A stretch of 64,000 nt of DNA, taken from assembly GCF_026163695.1 (NCBI RefSeq), contig NZ_JAOTID010000002.1, positions 399,511 to 463,510 of the forward strand, read 5' to 3'. Under the pieces are notes generated by a model, which worked only from the letters and a program-made list of their open reading frames with translations, was not told the DNA's origin and made no database searches. This DNA comes from Shumkonia mesophila (GTDB lineage Bacteria > Pseudomonadota > Alphaproteobacteria > Rhodospirillales > Shumkoniaceae). Shown here in pieces: positions 18,293-27,426 of this stretch. The first letter of the stretch is position 1. Every line of letters starts with the position of its first letter. Both the position numbers and the translations under genes were made by a program.

Positions 18293-18489
18293 GTGTAGAC
18301 GCCGTTCTCTTCGCTCTGCTCGACGAGCTCGTTTCCGGTTGTCCGGCAGAAGGCGGAAAAGTCGCTGACCGAGCCGGGGTCGGTCGCCACGACCTTGAGG
18401 GTGTCGCCGGCCGCCAACTCCTTGAGCGCCTTCTTCGCCTTGAGAATGGGCATCGGGCAGTTCAGTCCGCGGGCGTCGAGTTCCGCCAT
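18268..18489 (-). CDS. TusA-family sulfurtransferase
   Basis: This 73-residue protein has the TusA/SirA/YedF motif LDARGLNCPMPILKAKKAL. The catalytic Cys-Pro is at about residue 11, within the two-layer fold ending in YTYVIRKS. TusA proteins carry persulfide sulfur for tRNA thiolation or for dissimilatory sulfur oxidation. The adjacent upstream gene in the same direction encodes a DsrE-like protein, a usual partner in persulfide relay. A sulfite-exporter-type gene lies about 1 kb away. I leave out a symbol because TusA, YedF and SirA paralogues cannot be separated here. Confidence 0.9.
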   Translation of the reverse strand: MAELDARGLNCPMPILKAKKALKELAAGDTLKVVATDPGSVSDFSAFCRTTGNELVEQSEENGVYTYVIRKST

Positions 18490-18529
18490 GGAGGTTCTCC
18501 TTTTGACCAGGTTTTCCGCCGTCGGCGGA

Positions 18530-19036
18530 TCAGATGAACAGGTTGATATCCGACTTCAGGGCCTTTTCCATATAGGTGGCGGCGCCGCCGATGGCGATGC
18601 CTTCGACCAGGTCCCCGGCGGTCCATTCGAAGAGATCCATGGTCATCCGGCAGCCGATCATCTCGACCTCGGAATCGAGGGCCGCCTCGCGCAGGTCCTC
18701 GATGGAAGCCACGCCTTTGCGCTTGATCAGGTTCCGCATCAGGGTGGTGCTGAGGGCGTCCATTCCGGGCAGCGCGGCGGCCACGTTGGGCATCGTCAGA
18801 TGAAGGCCCGCCAGCGGCATCTCCATGGCCGGGTTGCCGAGGGCCGAAACCCGCAGGTGGCCGAGATCCTTTTTCAGAAGCTGCAAGCCGTAGAAGGTGA
18901 AGAACATCGACACGTTGACGTCCATGGCGGCGGCGGTGGTGGCCAGGATGAACGGCGGATAGGCCCAGTCGAGGGTGCCCTTGGTGACGATGATGGTCAT
19001 TTGTTTTTGCTTGGCGATGGCGTCTTCCCCGCTCAT
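18530..19036 (-). CDS. DsrE/DsrF/DrsH-like family protein
   Basis: The 168-residue protein has the DsrE-type fold pattern: MTIIVTKGTLDWAYPPFILATTAAAMD, then FFTFYGLQLLKK and a single candidate catalytic Cys in EVEMIGCRMTMDLF. The ATG at 19036 has an AGGAG Shine-Dalgarno eight bases upstream; a longer frame to 19207 lacks one. Together with the TusA-like protein 40 bases downstream it probably forms a persulfide transfer pair at the inner face of the membrane. The final hydrophobic stretch is short and not a clear transmembrane helix. Confidence 0.87.
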   Translation of the reverse strand: MSGEDAIAKQKQMTIIVTKGTLDWAYPPFILATTAAAMDVNVSMFFTFYGLQLLKKDLGHLRVSALGNPAMEMPLAGLHLTMPNVAAALPGMDALSTTLMRNLIKRKGVASIEDLREAALDSEVEMIGCRMTMDLFEWTAGDLVEGIAIGGAATYMEKALKSDINLFI

Positions 19037-19453
19037 GGCGGACGTCTCCTGGCGATAGGGGATGAGAACATTAGGAAAATCTAAAATAGCGGAAAGCGGA
19101 TCGACAATCCACCCTGCGATGACGGATGGAAGACATCCCGTTCGGATTGTGGGGAAAAGGCCCCACCCGCCGCAGAATACCGAGTTGACAAGGTGTTGAG
19201 GGGTCATTTAGATGACGCAGCCCCTTGTTCCGCGAGGGAATGGCGGCGGAGACCCCCGTCGGGGACCCGGTTTTGGTTGGCTGGGACGGTTTCCCCACCA
19301 TCGGCAACGACGGGGTGACACGTCGGGCATCTTGCCATGGAAGGCGACGCTATGGCCGTGCAGCAGAAAGTCGGCGAGACGCGTGGCTCCCGGCGGCGGT
19401 GTTGTGGCGTCGGGGATGCGCGTTCCCTGCCTTTCGAGCGTGACTGAGCCGCC
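19037..19453. other. intergenic region without an assignable gene
   Basis: These 417 bases separate the DsrE-like gene (minus) from the sulfite-exporter gene (plus) and must hold both promoters. The left 100 bases are relatively A+T-rich (around 19060-19090), as expected for a promoter. The right 250 bases are G+C-rich with short open frames on both strands (for example 19225-19443). None has a convincing Shine-Dalgarno, domain or codon pattern, so I call none of them a gene. Confidence 0.5.
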
Positions 19454-20368
19454 ATGCAGGTCTACCTCCCCATCGCGGAGATGTCGGTCAACTTCTTTCT
19501 GATCCTCGGCATGGGGGGTGGAGTCGGCTTCCTCTCCGGCCTTTTCGGGGTCGGCGGCGGCTTCATGATGACACCGCTTTTGATGTTCATCGGCATCTCG
19601 CCGCCCATCGCCGTGGCCACCGGCGCCAACCAGATCGTCGCCGCGTCGGTTTCCGCGGCGATCGCGCACTGGCGGCGCGGCAACGTCGATCTGAAGATGG
19701 GATCCGTCTTGTTGGTCGGCGGCATCCTGGGGTCCGTCTTCGGCGTCTGGCTGTTCACCCTTCTGCGCGAGATCGGCCAGATCGACCTGGTGATCACGAT
19801 TGCCTACGTCATTTTCCTCGGCGTCATCGGCGGCCTGATGTTCGTCGAGAGCGTGCGTGCGGCGATCCGCCGCAAGAGGCAGGTCCGCCGGCGCCAGCAT
19901 ACCCACCTCTGGATTCACGGCCTGCCGTTCAAGACGCGGTTCCGGCGGTCGCGCCTGTACATCAGCGTCCTGCCGCCCATCGGCATCGGCTTCCTGGTCG
20001 GCATTCTGGGGGCCATCATGGGGGTGGGCGGCGGCTTCGTGATGGTTCCGGCGATGATCTATCTGCTGGGCATGCCGACCACGGTGGTCATCGGAACGTC
20101 GCTCTTCCAGATCGTGTTCGTAATGGCCAACGTCACCGTTCTGCAGGCCGTCACCAACCAGACCGTCGATATCATGCTGGCTCTGGTTCTGCTGGTCGGC
20201 GCGGTGATCGGCGCCCAGTTCGGGGCGCGGGCCGGCGCCAAGATGCCGGGCGACCAGCTTCGCGTCCTTCTGGCGGCTCTCGTGCTGACCGTCTGCGCGC
20301 AGCTGGTGTTCGATCTGGTGAGGACGCCGGGCGATCTCTATTCGCTCGGCATCGTGGGGTCGCAATGA
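19454..20368 (+). CDS. TauE/SafE (TSUP) family sulfite exporter-like permease
   Basis: The 304-residue membrane protein has about eight hydrophobic segments. It contains the duplicated family signature: GGGVGFLSGLFGVGGGFMMTPLLMF in the first half and GFLVGILGAIMGVGGGFVMVPAMIYLLG in the second. Members export sulfite, sulfoacetate or other organosulfonates. A cytoplasmic Arg/Lys-rich loop (about residues 135-150) joins the halves. The stop overlaps the start of the next gene by ATGA. Neighbouring TusA, DsrE and TIGR02186 genes support a sulfur-anion role. Confidence 0.88.
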   Translation: MQVYLPIAEMSVNFFLILGMGGGVGFLSGLFGVGGGFMMTPLLMFIGISPPIAVATGANQIVAASVSAAIAHWRRGNVDLKMGSVLLVGGILGSVFGVWLFTLLREIGQIDLVITIAYVIFLGVIGGLMFVESVRAAIRRKRQVRRRQHTHLWIHGLPFKTRFRRSRLYISVLPPIGIGFLVGILGAIMGVGGGFVMVPAMIYLLGMPTTVVIGTSLFQIVFVMANVTVLQAVTNQTVDIMLALVLLVGAVIGAQFGARAGAKMPGDQLRVLLAALVLTVCAQLVFDLVRTPGDLYSLGIVGSQ

Positions 20369-21129
20369 TCGAGGGCCTCAACCTCGCCGCCTGGATGTTT
20401 CCAGTTCTTTTCGGGGCCCAGCCGGCTGCCGTCGCCGTTCCACTCAGCCATGACGAACTGGTGATCGACCTGTCCCGGCACGAGGTGTCGGTCGCGCTGA
20501 ACTACGCCGGGGCGGAGCTGGTGCTGTTCGGGGCGACGGAGGGGGCCGGCGACGTGGTGGTCGAGGTTCGCGGACCGCGCCGCACCGAGGTGGTGCGGCG
20601 CAAGGCACGCGTCGGCGGGATTTGGCTGAACAGCGACGAGGTGGTTTTCAGCAACGTGCCGGCCTTCTATGCCCTGGCCAGCAGCGCCCCTCTCGATCAG
20701 ATCCTGCCCCCCGAGGAGCAGGCCCAGGAGAGGATCGGCGTCGATCATCTGTGGTTGACGCCTTCCGAAAAAATCGCGGAGCAGGAGGCCAGCGCGTTCC
20801 GGACGGCGCTGGTGCGCAACAAACAGCGCGTCAACCTGTTTCCGGCCGAGCCGACCGAGGTGAAGTTCCTGGGCAGCCGTCTGTTCCGCACCGACATCCA
20901 TTTCCCGGCCAACGCCTCGGTCGGGCCTTATCGGGTCACCGTTTTTCTGATCAAGGGGGGCGAAGTCGTGAGATCGGCCAGTACCCCTCTCATCCTGTCC
21001 CGGGCCGGATTCGAGGCCCGGGTTTTCGATCTCGCCCATACCAACGGGCTGGCCTATGGGCTTCTTGCCATCGCGATTGCCTGCGTGGCAGGATGGCTGG
21101 CCAGCGTCTTTTTCCGCAGCAAGGCGTAG
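20365..21129 (+). CDS. TIGR02186 family membrane-anchored protein
   Basis: The 254-residue protein has an N-terminal signal-like segment, a periplasmic beta-rich domain and one C-terminal transmembrane helix (about residues 227-249). LSRHEVSVALNYAGAELVLFG and VGPYRVTVFLIKGG match the pattern of TIGR02186, a family of unknown function found in alphaproteobacteria next to sulfite-exporter genes. The start overlaps the exporter stop by four bases (ATGA), so translation is coupled and the two products may form one complex (inference). Confidence 0.85.
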   Translation: MIEGLNLAAWMFPVLFGAQPAAVAVPLSHDELVIDLSRHEVSVALNYAGAELVLFGATEGAGDVVVEVRGPRRTEVVRRKARVGGIWLNSDEVVFSNVPAFYALASSAPLDQILPPEEQAQERIGVDHLWLTPSEKIAEQEASAFRTALVRNKQRVNLFPAEPTEVKFLGSRLFRTDIHFPANASVGPYRVTVFLIKGGEVVRSASTPLILSRAGFEARVFDLAHTNGLAYGLLAIAIACVAGWLASVFFRSKA

Positions 21130-21133
21130 AGGA

Positions 21134-21631
21134 ATGGCTGAGACTGAGGCTGAAGGCGCAACCCCTTCCGACGGCGGCGTTTTCCTGTGCGTTGTCGACG
21201 AAACGGCCGAACTGTGGCCGGCCCTGCGGTTCGCCTGTCGCAAGGCCAACCGCCAGGACGCCCGCGTCGGCCTTCTTTGCGTGGTGGAACCCGCCGAGTT
21301 CCAGCATTGGCTGGCGATCGGCGATCTGATGCGCGAGGAACGGCGGGAAGAGGCCGAGGAAACGATCCAATTGATCGCCACTGCCGTTCAGAAGCAAACC
21401 GGAAAGATGCCGGTCCTTTACATTCGCGAGGGCGACGTGAAGGACGAGCTCTTGGCGGTCATCGAGGAGGAGAAGAGCATCTCGCTGCTCATTCTGGGCG
21501 CCGCCACCGGACCGGATGGCCCCGGGCCGCTGATTTCATACCTGGTCCAAAAGAAGGCGGGCGGCCTTCGGGTGCCGATCACCATCGTGCCGGGCAATCT
21601 TTCCAACGACGAGATCGACGCCCTGAGCTGA
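21134..21631 (+). CDS. universal stress protein family protein
   Basis: The 165-residue protein has a UspA-like fold: FLCVVDETAELWPALRFACR at the start, a central helix with REERREEAEETIQLIA, and SLLILGAATGPDGPGPLISYLV near the end. The usual ATP-binding GxxGxxxxGS loop is not clearly present, so it may belong to the non-ATP-binding branch. The start at 21134 follows GAGG, four bases after the TIGR02186 gene stop. It is the third gene of the exporter operon. Confidence 0.85.
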   Translation: MAETEAEGATPSDGGVFLCVVDETAELWPALRFACRKANRQDARVGLLCVVEPAEFQHWLAIGDLMREERREEAEETIQLIATAVQKQTGKMPVLYIREGDVKDELLAVIEEEKSISLLILGAATGPDGPGPLISYLVQKKAGGLRVPITIVPGNLSNDEIDALS

Positions 21632-21668
21632 CGGCCGGACGTCTTGTCCCGGATCTCGCCCATACCGG

Positions 21669-22610
21669 TCAGGGGATGGGGCCAATCGGGGCGCCCGCCT
21701 CGACTCTCAATTCCCACACCGGGTATTCCTCGGCGCGGCGCATGCCGGCGCGTTCCATGGCGGCGCAGGACGGCGCGTTGGTGACGTCGGCGTAGCCGAC
21801 GATGGGGCCGCCCCAGCGTTCGTCGACCAGGGCGGCCATGCGCCGGCACATCAAGTCGACCGAGCCGCTGCCCCAGTGGCGGCGGACGCTGGCGTATTCG
21901 CCGACCAGCACCTCCTTGGCCAGCTTGGTGAAGTGCATGTAGCCGGTGATCGCCGCCCCCTTCATCGCCAGCAGGGTGCCGCAGCCCGGCGCGGTGAGGC
22001 GCTCGCGCATGACCGCCTCGTCGCGCGCAGAGATGCCGGCCTGGCCGGCGAAGCCGCGGTTGAAGATGTCGGTCACGGTGGCGAAGAGGGCGGGGTTTGC
22101 GGCGATCATCGCCTCGTCGATCTCGGCGATGGCGTAGCCCTTGGCGAGCGCCGCCTCGGCGCCCGGGAACTCGCCTTCGTTGGGCGGTCCGGGATCGCGC
22201 ACGTATTTGACGCGCCCGGGGCGGGCCGCGAAGCCCAGGCGGGCCAGCCCGGCCTCGGGCATCGTCATCTCGGGCGGCGCGGTCAGCCGGTAGCGGCGCA
22301 GCCGCGGTGCCGACTTCTCCTCGACGGCCAGGAACTCGGCGAGCGCGGCCAGCAGCGGGCCCGACTGGCGGCCCTTGGGCGTGATGGTCAGGCTGACCAT
22401 CAGGCTGCCGTCGGGGCGCTCCTTGCGGTCGACCGAAAGCGAGGCCGCCGGCCGGCTGTCCTCGAGATAGAAATGGTCCTGGCGGCGGCGCAGCACGGCG
22501 CCGCGCAAGTCGATGGTCGCCATGAACTCGCGGCCATTCTCGTCGGCCTCCTCGAAAATGAAGGCGAGGTAGGCATCGATGTTGGCCTCGCCGATCGCAA
22601 CCAGAACCAT
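21669..22610 (-). CDS. GNAT-domain acetyltransferase-like protein
   Basis: The 313-residue protein ends in a GNAT fold (about residues 155-305). The stretch LLAMKGAAITGYMHFTKLAKEVLVGEYASVRRHWGSGSVD corresponds to the central strands and to the position of the acetyl-CoA site, but the usual R/QxxGxG/A loop is poorly conserved. The recognisable C-terminal strand-turn is NAPSCAAMERAGMRRAEE, the common GNAT ending. The first 150 residues form a separate alpha/beta region (FEEADENGREFMATIDLRGAV onward) that I do not recognise. The ATG at 22610 follows AGAAGGG. It is divergent from a small repeat-peptide gene, so a shared promoter region (22611-22757) is likely. Confidence 0.72.
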   Translation of the reverse strand: MVLVAIGEANIDAYLAFIFEEADENGREFMATIDLRGAVLRRRQDHFYLEDSRPAASLSVDRKERPDGSLMVSLTITPKGRQSGPLLAALAEFLAVEEKSAPRLRRYRLTAPPEMTMPEAGLARLGFAARPGRVKYVRDPGPPNEGEFPGAEAALAKGYAIAEIDEAMIAANPALFATVTDIFNRGFAGQAGISARDEAVMRERLTAPGCGTLLAMKGAAITGYMHFTKLAKEVLVGEYASVRRHWGSGSVDLMCRRMAALVDERWGGPIVGYADVTNAPSCAAMERAGMRRAEEYPVWELRVEAGAPIGPIP

Positions 22611-22757
22611 GGGGACGGCCCTTCTTTTTGTGGCGCGGCGCAGTCTGATGCAAGAAGGGGCGGCGCCGCAAGCCCGGGCGGGATTGCGCGCAATCCGCAA
22701 TTGCGCCTATGATCGGCGGAACGAATTCCTGAAAACAAATCGACGCGGAGGACGACG

Positions 22758-22961
22758 ATGCAAGAAGTCCAAGGCACTCTGATGGCGGCCTGGCGGGCCA
22801 GCGGCGGCGCCCTCAACGCGCCGGCGGCGCGGCCGGAAACGGGCGACGACGGGCTGGCGGCCACGGCGATGACCGATGTCTACCGCTGCGCCCACGGCGC
22901 CGACGACGGGCTGGCCGCCACGGCTTATAGCAACAGATGGCCGTACTGCCTGGCGCAGTAG
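22758..22961 (+). CDS. small protein with tandem DDGLAATA repeats
   Basis: This 67-codon gene has an excellent Shine-Dalgarno (GGAGG at about 22747) and an ATG seven bases later. I recognise no family. The C-terminal half contains two copies of one unit, DDGLAATA followed by 7-8 residues and a Cys (DDGLAATAMTDVYRC, then DDGLAATAYSNRWPYC), ending LAQ. The N-terminal 28 residues are an Ala/Glu-rich leader without a signal peptide. Leader plus repeated Cys-ended cores resembles a ribosomally made, modified peptide precursor, but no maturase of a known class is adjacent; only the divergent GNAT-domain gene. It may also simply be a small regulatory protein. Confidence 0.6.
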   Translation: MQEVQGTLMAAWRASGGALNAPAARPETGDDGLAATAMTDVYRCAHGADDGLAATAYSNRWPYCLAQ

Positions 22962-22986
22962 GCTTCCGCCCCAGGCGGTCAAAAGA

Positions 22987-23013
22987 CATTCCGGCCCCTT
23001 CGTGGGGCCGGAG
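22987..23013 (-). terminator. hairpin terminator candidate after rpe
   Basis: A perfect G+C-rich hairpin (arms TCCGGCCCC and GGGGCCGGA with a five-base loop) lies between the small repeat-peptide gene and rpe. On the minus strand the stem is followed by AATGTCTTTT, which fits termination of the tkt-fba-rpe operon. It may also stop the small plus-strand gene, where no T-run follows. Confidence 0.65.
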
Positions 23014-23057
23014 CTGTAATGGAGAATCAGCGAGACGACCCGAAGGGTCGAGACAGA

Positions 23058-23717
23058 TTATCGGCGCGTCGCCGCCCGGAGGGCGGCAATCCGGTCGGCG
23101 TAACTTCCCTTGCCGAAGACCGCGCTGCCGGCGACCAGCACGTCGGCGCCGGCCTCGACGACCGTCCCGGCCGTACTCTCGTTGATGCCGCCGTCGACTT
23201 CGATCTCGATGGCGCGTTGGCCGACCATCCGCCGGATATCGCGGATCTTGGCGGCCTGCGCGGGAATGAAGGCCTGGCCGCCGAAGCCCGGATTGACCGT
23301 CATGACGAGGACGAGATCGATCCGGTCGAGCACGAATTCGAGGACCGAGGCCGGCGTCGCCGGGTTGAGCGAGACCCCCGCCTTCTTGCCCAACGCGTGG
23401 ATGACCTGAAGGCTGCGATCCAGGTGGGGGCCGGCTTCGGCGTGCACCGTGATGATGTCGCTGCCGGCCTTGGCGAAGGCCTCGAGGTAGGCGTCGACCG
23501 GCGAGATCATCAGGTGCACGTCGAGCGGCTTTTGGGTGTGCGGCCGCAGGGCCGCGACGACGGCGGGACCGATGGTGATATTGGGCACGAAATGCCCGTC
23601 CATGACGTCGACATGAATATAGTCGCAGCCCGCCTCGTCGATGGCGCGGACTTCCTCTCCCAGCCGGGCGAAGTCGGCCGAGAGAATGGAGGGAGCGATC
23701 TTCACGGCGTGGGCCAT
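23058..23717 (-). CDS. rpe: ribulose-phosphate 3-epimerase
   Basis: This enzyme interconverts ribulose 5-phosphate and xylulose 5-phosphate. The 219-residue TIM barrel begins [18 protein letters not shown] and has the metal-binding segments [22 protein letters not shown] and IEVDGGIN, with the phosphate-binding GSAVF near the end. It lies 16 bases downstream of fba in a tkt-fba-rpe operon that joins pentose phosphate or Calvin-cycle steps. In autotrophic relatives these are cbbT, cbbA and cbbE, but no RuBisCO or phosphoribulokinase gene is in the window. Confidence 0.96.
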   Translation of the reverse strand: MAHAVKIAPSILSADFARLGEEVRAIDEAGCDYIHVDVMDGHFVPNITIGPAVVAALRPHTQKPLDVHLMISPVDAYLEAFAKAGSDIITVHAEAGPHLDRSLQVIHALGKKAGVSLNPATPASVLEFVLDRIDLVLVMTVNPGFGGQAFIPAQAAKIRDIRRMVGQRAIEIEVDGGINESTAGTVVEAGADVLVAGSAVFGKGSYADRIAALRAATRR

Positions 23718-23733
23718 GGTTCCCGCCCCTTCC

Positions 23734-24798
23734 CTACCTGATTTTCGGCGCGAGCTCGCCGGACCGATAGCGTTCGGCCATCTTGGCCAACGGAATGGCC
23801 TTGATCTTCGAGGCCTGACCCGCGGTGCCGAACTGCTCGTAGCGCTGCTCGCACAGCTTCTGCATCGCTTCGATCGCCGGCTTCAGGTACGTGCGGGGGT
23901 CGAACTCCGCCTTCTTTTCGGTCAGCACGCGGCGGATCTGGCCGGTCATCGCCAGGCGGTTGTCGGTATCGATGTTGACCTTGCGCACGCCGTGCTTGAT
24001 GCCGGTGACGATTTCCTCGATCGGCACCCCGAAGGTCTGGGGCATCTCGCCGCCGTAGGTGTTGACGATGTCCTGCAGTTCCTGCGGCACCGACGAGGAG
24101 CCGTGCATCACCAGATGGGTGTCGGGCAGCTTGGCGTGGATTTTCTTGATGATGTCCATGGCCAGGATTTCGCCGGTCGGCTTGCGGGTGAACTTATAGG
24201 CGCCGTGCGAGGTGCCGATGGCCACCGCCAGCGCGTCGACGCCGGTCTTGCCGACAAAATCGGCCGCCTCGTCGGGATCGGTCACCAGCATGTTCTTGTC
24301 GAGCTTGCCCTCGAAGCCGTGGCCGTCTTCCTTGTCGCCCTTGCCGGTTTCCAGAGACCCCAGGCAGCCCAGTTCGCCCTCCACCGAGACCCCGACCATG
24401 TGGGCCATGTCGGTAACCTTGCCGGTGACCCCGACGTTGTAGTCGTAGGACGCCGGCGTCTTGCCGTCTTCGGAGAGCGAGCCGTCCATCATCACCGAGG
24501 AGAAGCCAAACGAGATGGCCGACAGGCAGGTCGCCGGATTGTTGCCGTGGTCCTGGTGCATGCACACCGGAATGTCCGGGTACATCTCGATCGCCGCCTT
24601 GATCAGATAGCTCAGCACCGTGTCGTTGGCGTACTTTCGCGCCCCGCGGCTGGCCTGCATGATGACCGGCGAGTCGGTTTTCTTGGCCGCCGCCATGATC
24701 GCCAGCATCTGTTCCATATTGTTGATGTTGAACGCCGGAACGCCGTAATCGTGCTCCGCCGCGTGGTCGAGAAGTTGCCTCATCGATACGAGTGCCAT
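23734..24798 (-). CDS. fba: class II fructose-bisphosphate aldolase
   Basis: This zinc enzyme cleaves fructose 1,6-bisphosphate to dihydroxyacetone phosphate and glyceraldehyde 3-phosphate. The 354-residue protein starts [25 protein letters not shown] with the ATG at 24798. It contains [14 protein letters not shown] (zinc ligands), the [24 protein letters not shown] loop, [15 protein letters not shown], and [11 protein letters not shown]. The length and [16 protein letters not shown] motif are those of the calvin-cycle/class IIB aldolases. Spacing to tkt (46 bases) and rpe (16 bases) indicates one operon. Confidence 0.95.
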   Translation of the reverse strand: MALVSMRQLLDHAAEHDYGVPAFNINNMEQMLAIMAAAKKTDSPVIMQASRGARKYANDTVLSYLIKAAIEMYPDIPVCMHQDHGNNPATCLSAISFGFSSVMMDGSLSEDGKTPASYDYNVGVTGKVTDMAHMVGVSVEGELGCLGSLETGKGDKEDGHGFEGKLDKNMLVTDPDEAADFVGKTGVDALAVAIGTSHGAYKFTRKPTGEILAMDIIKKIHAKLPDTHLVMHGSSSVPQELQDIVNTYGGEMPQTFGVPIEEIVTGIKHGVRKVNIDTDNRLAMTGQIRRVLTEKKAEFDPRTYLKPAIEAMQKLCEQRYEQFGTAGQASKIKAIPLAKMAERYRSGELAPKIR

Positions 24799-24844
24799 GA
24801 TGTCGTTCTCCCTCTGTTGGGGGTATGGGAGGCCAGAGCCTCCC

Positions 24845-26857
24845 TCAGAGTTTGGCCTTGGCGGCGGCTGCCACCTTTTCCGGCGTGATGCCGAAGTGTT
24901 CGAACAGTTTCTTGTACGGTCCCGACTTTCCGAAGCCGTGCATGCCGATGAAGACGCCGTTCTCGCCGATGTAGCGGTGCCAGCCCTGGTCGATGGCCGC
25001 CTCCACCGCCACGCGGACCGTGTCGGGCGCGAGCACCTGGCGGCGGTAGCCCTCCGGCTGGGCGTCGAAGAGTTCCCAGCACGGCAGCGACACGACCGCC
25101 GTCGGAACACCCTCCTTCTGCAGGATGTCGCGGGCGGCGAGCGCGATGGCGACCTCGGTTCCGGTGGCGATCAGGGTGACCCTGCGGGCGCCGCCCTCGG
25201 CCTCGGCGAGCACGTAGCCGCCGCGGGCGCAGAGGTTTTCCCCGATCTCGGCGCGCACCGTGGGAACGGCCTGCCGGCTTAGCGAAATCGCCGCCGGCCC
25301 GGCGGTCGACGTCAGCGCCAGATCCCAGCATTCCGACGTCTCGACGGCATCGGCCGGGCGATAGACGGCGAGTCCGGGAATGGCCCGCAGCGAGGCCAGG
25401 GTTTCGACCGGCTGGTGGGTCGGCCCGTCTTCGCCGAGGCCGATCGAATCGTGGGTCAGGACATGGATGACGCGCACCCCCATCATGGCGGCCATGCGGA
25501 TCGCCGGCCGCATATAATCCGAGAACACCAGGAAGGTTCCCGCATAGGGGATGAACCCGCCGTGCAGGGCGAGCCCGTTCATGATGGCGCCCATGGCGTG
25601 TTCGCGCACGCCGTAATGGATGTAGCGGCCCGAGAAATCACCGGTGTCGATGCTTTGCGTGCTCTTGGTCTTGGTGTTGACCGATCCGGTGAGGTCGGCC
25701 GAACCGCCGATGAGCTCGGGAATGGCGGCGGTGAGGACTTCCAGCGCGGCACCCGAGGCCTGGCGGGTGGCCAGGGCGGGCTTTTCGGCGACGAGGGCCT
25801 TGCGATGCTGGGCCGATGCCTGTTGCCAGCCCTCGGGAAGACGGCCCGCCTCGCTCCGTTCGAATTCGCTGCGCAGTTCGGCAGCGGTGGCGGCCAGCCG
25901 GCCTTCCCACTGCTTGCGGGCGGTGGCGCCGCGGGCGCCGGCGGCCCGCCAGGCGGCCAGCACGTTTTCGGGAACGACGAACGGCGGATACGACCATCCC
26001 AGGGTGGCACGGGCGCCGGAAATCTCGTCGTCTCCCAACGGCGCGCCGTGGCTGGCGGCGGTGCCCTGCTTGGTGGGCGCGCCGCGGCCGATCACCGTCT
26101 TGCAGCCGATGATGGTCGGCTTGTCCGACTTGTGCGCCTTCTCGATGGCGGCGGCGACTGCCTCGGGATCGAAGCCGTCGACCGCCTGGGTCGCCCAGCC
26201 GGCGGCCGCGAAGCGCACCAGCTGGTCCTCGGTCCGGGCGAGGTCGGTGGAGCCATCGATGGAGATGCTGTTGTCATCCCACAGCACGATCAGCTTCGAG
26301 AGCTTGAGGTGGCCGGCAAAGCCGATGGCTTCGTGGCTGATGCCTTCCATCAGGCAGCCGTCGCCGGCGATCACGTAGGTGTAGTGGTCGACCAGGTCGT
26401 CGCCGTAGCGGGTGTTGCGCATGCGCTCGGCCAGCGCCATGCCGACCGCCATGGCCAACCCCTGCCCCAGCGGGCCGGTGGTCGCTTCGACGCCCTCGGT
26501 GTGGCCGTATTCGGGGTGGCCCGGCGTCTTGGAGTCCAACTGCCGGAAGTTCTTGATCTCGTCGATGGTGACGTCCTTGTAGCCGGTCAGATAGAGCAGC
26601 GCGTACAGCAGCATCGAGCCATGGCCCGCCGACAGCACGAAGCGGTCGCGGTCCGCCCAGCGCGGCGCCGTCGGATCGAACTTGAGGAAGCGCGTGAACA
26701 GCACGGTCGCGACGTCGGCCATGCCCATCGGCATGCCAGGATGGCCGGACTTGGCCTTCTGCACGGCATCCGCCGCCAGGAAGCGGATGGCGTTGGCCAT
26801 ATCCTTGTGGGGCGCGTGTGCCGCGTCGGACGCTTTCAGGGTCTGCATGGACGTCAT
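24845..26857 (-). CDS. tkt: transketolase
   Basis: Transketolase moves two-carbon ketol units between sugar phosphates using thiamine diphosphate. The 670-residue protein has the TPP-binding region [20 protein letters not shown] through [14 protein letters not shown], the pyrimidine-domain segment [20 protein letters not shown] and the C-terminal domain. The conserved early [19 protein letters not shown] is present. The ATG at 26857 follows GCGGAGG at good spacing; an upstream in-frame start at 26917 lacks one. It is the first gene of the tkt-fba-rpe operon. Confidence 0.96.
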   Translation of the reverse strand: MTSMQTLKASDAAHAPHKDMANAIRFLAADAVQKAKSGHPGMPMGMADVATVLFTRFLKFDPTAPRWADRDRFVLSAGHGSMLLYALLYLTGYKDVTIDEIKNFRQLDSKTPGHPEYGHTEGVEATTGPLGQGLAMAVGMALAERMRNTRYGDDLVDHYTYVIAGDGCLMEGISHEAIGFAGHLKLSKLIVLWDDNSISIDGSTDLARTEDQLVRFAAAGWATQAVDGFDPEAVAAAIEKAHKSDKPTIIGCKTVIGRGAPTKQGTAASHGAPLGDDEISGARATLGWSYPPFVVPENVLAAWRAAGARGATARKQWEGRLAATAAELRSEFERSEAGRLPEGWQQASAQHRKALVAEKPALATRQASGAALEVLTAAIPELIGGSADLTGSVNTKTKSTQSIDTGDFSGRYIHYGVREHAMGAIMNGLALHGGFIPYAGTFLVFSDYMRPAIRMAAMMGVRVIHVLTHDSIGLGEDGPTHQPVETLASLRAIPGLAVYRPADAVETSECWDLALTSTAGPAAISLSRQAVPTVRAEIGENLCARGGYVLAEAEGGARRVTLIATGTEVAIALAARDILQKEGVPTAVVSLPCWELFDAQPEGYRRQVLAPDTVRVAVEAAIDQGWHRYIGENGVFIGMHGFGKSGPYKKLFEHFGITPEKVAAAAKAKL

Positions 26858-26959
26858 CGAATTACCTCCGCAATCGGCCGAAATGGTCTTCTTGCCGGCA
26901 TGTCCCGCCCCTCTCATCCGCCGAGACGGCCGGAAATGCCACGAAATCCGTCAATTGCC

Positions 26960-27002
26960 CGGGATGGTAAGAAGCCCCTTCCATATAAAAGGCACCATCC
27001 CG
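26960..27002. promoter_or_regulatory. inverted repeat between tkt and a divergent small gene
   Basis: Two perfect nine-base arms, CGGGATGGT and ACCATCCCG, are separated by 25 bases that contain an A+T-rich core (CCATATAAAA). The element is in the 249-base divergent intergenic region, about 105 bases upstream of both starts. It could be a regulator operator around a promoter or a structured leader. Symmetry is seen directly; the role is inference. Confidence 0.45.
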
Positions 27003-27106
27003 TCGATTCAATAGAGTGCATGGGCGCACGCGCAAGAAGCGCCGCCCCGCGGAAAGGGTCGTTTTGGGGGTGGTCGGCGCCTTCGGGCATTCCCATGTTG
27101 AGGAAC

Positions 27107-27349
27107 ATGGACGCGACGTCACCCAAATCCCTGGACCTGTCGGCGATCGTCTGGCGGCAGCCCAACGGCAGCCCCGTGGCATGTCGGGAGAAACTGAAGG
27201 TTCTCACCGAGAACCTGGAGGAAATTCGCCAATGTTGCCAGGATGCGCTCGAGGATGCGGTCCTGATGGGGTGTGAGGAAGGCCAGGTACGGGAGGTTTT
27301 CGAGGCCATCGTCCGGTCGATCCACAATCCCTATGCAAAGGGCGATTGA
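27107..27349 (+). CDS. conserved small protein divergent from tkt
   Basis: This 80-residue acidic protein has no signal or membrane segment. Its pattern ([19 protein letters not shown], then [19 protein letters not shown], then [16 protein letters not shown]) looks like a two-helix protein. I recall similar small proteins beside transketolase genes in alphaproteobacteria, but know no function. The ATG at 27107 follows TTGAGGAAC; an in-frame ATG at 27095 is an alternative. It contains three Cys residues. Confidence 0.65.
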   Translation: MDATSPKSLDLSAIVWRQPNGSPVACREKLKVLTENLEEIRQCCQDALEDAVLMGCEEGQVREVFEAIVRSIHNPYAKGD

Positions 27350-27379
27350 CGACCCCGGGTCGCCAAAAAGCCGCCGGCA

Positions 27380-27420
27380 AAGTGAAAGAAAGGCTTGGCC
27401 GGAAGCGGCCAAGCCTTTCA
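27380..27420 (-). terminator. strong hairpin terminator after tRNA-His
   Basis: A 13-base perfect stem (AAAGGCTTGGCCG with CGGCCAAGCCTTT) and a four-base loop lie just downstream of tRNA-His on the minus strand. There the stem is followed by CTTTCACTTTG. It may also end the plus-strand small gene that stops at 27349. Confidence 0.75.
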
Positions 27421-27426
27421 AATCTG

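Noticed and set aside
19208-19502. Short frames in the sulfur-locus intergenic region
   Set aside because: No ribosome site, no domain, Arg/Pro-rich translations on both strands.
23030-23056. GACCC-GAA-GGGTC hairpin as a second terminator after rpe
   Set aside because: Only five base pairs and no T-run; too weak to call beside the stronger hairpin at 22987.
25415-27106. Long plus-strand frame leading into the small tkt-divergent gene
   Set aside because: Only the last 80 codons have sensible composition and a start; the rest is the antisense of tkt.
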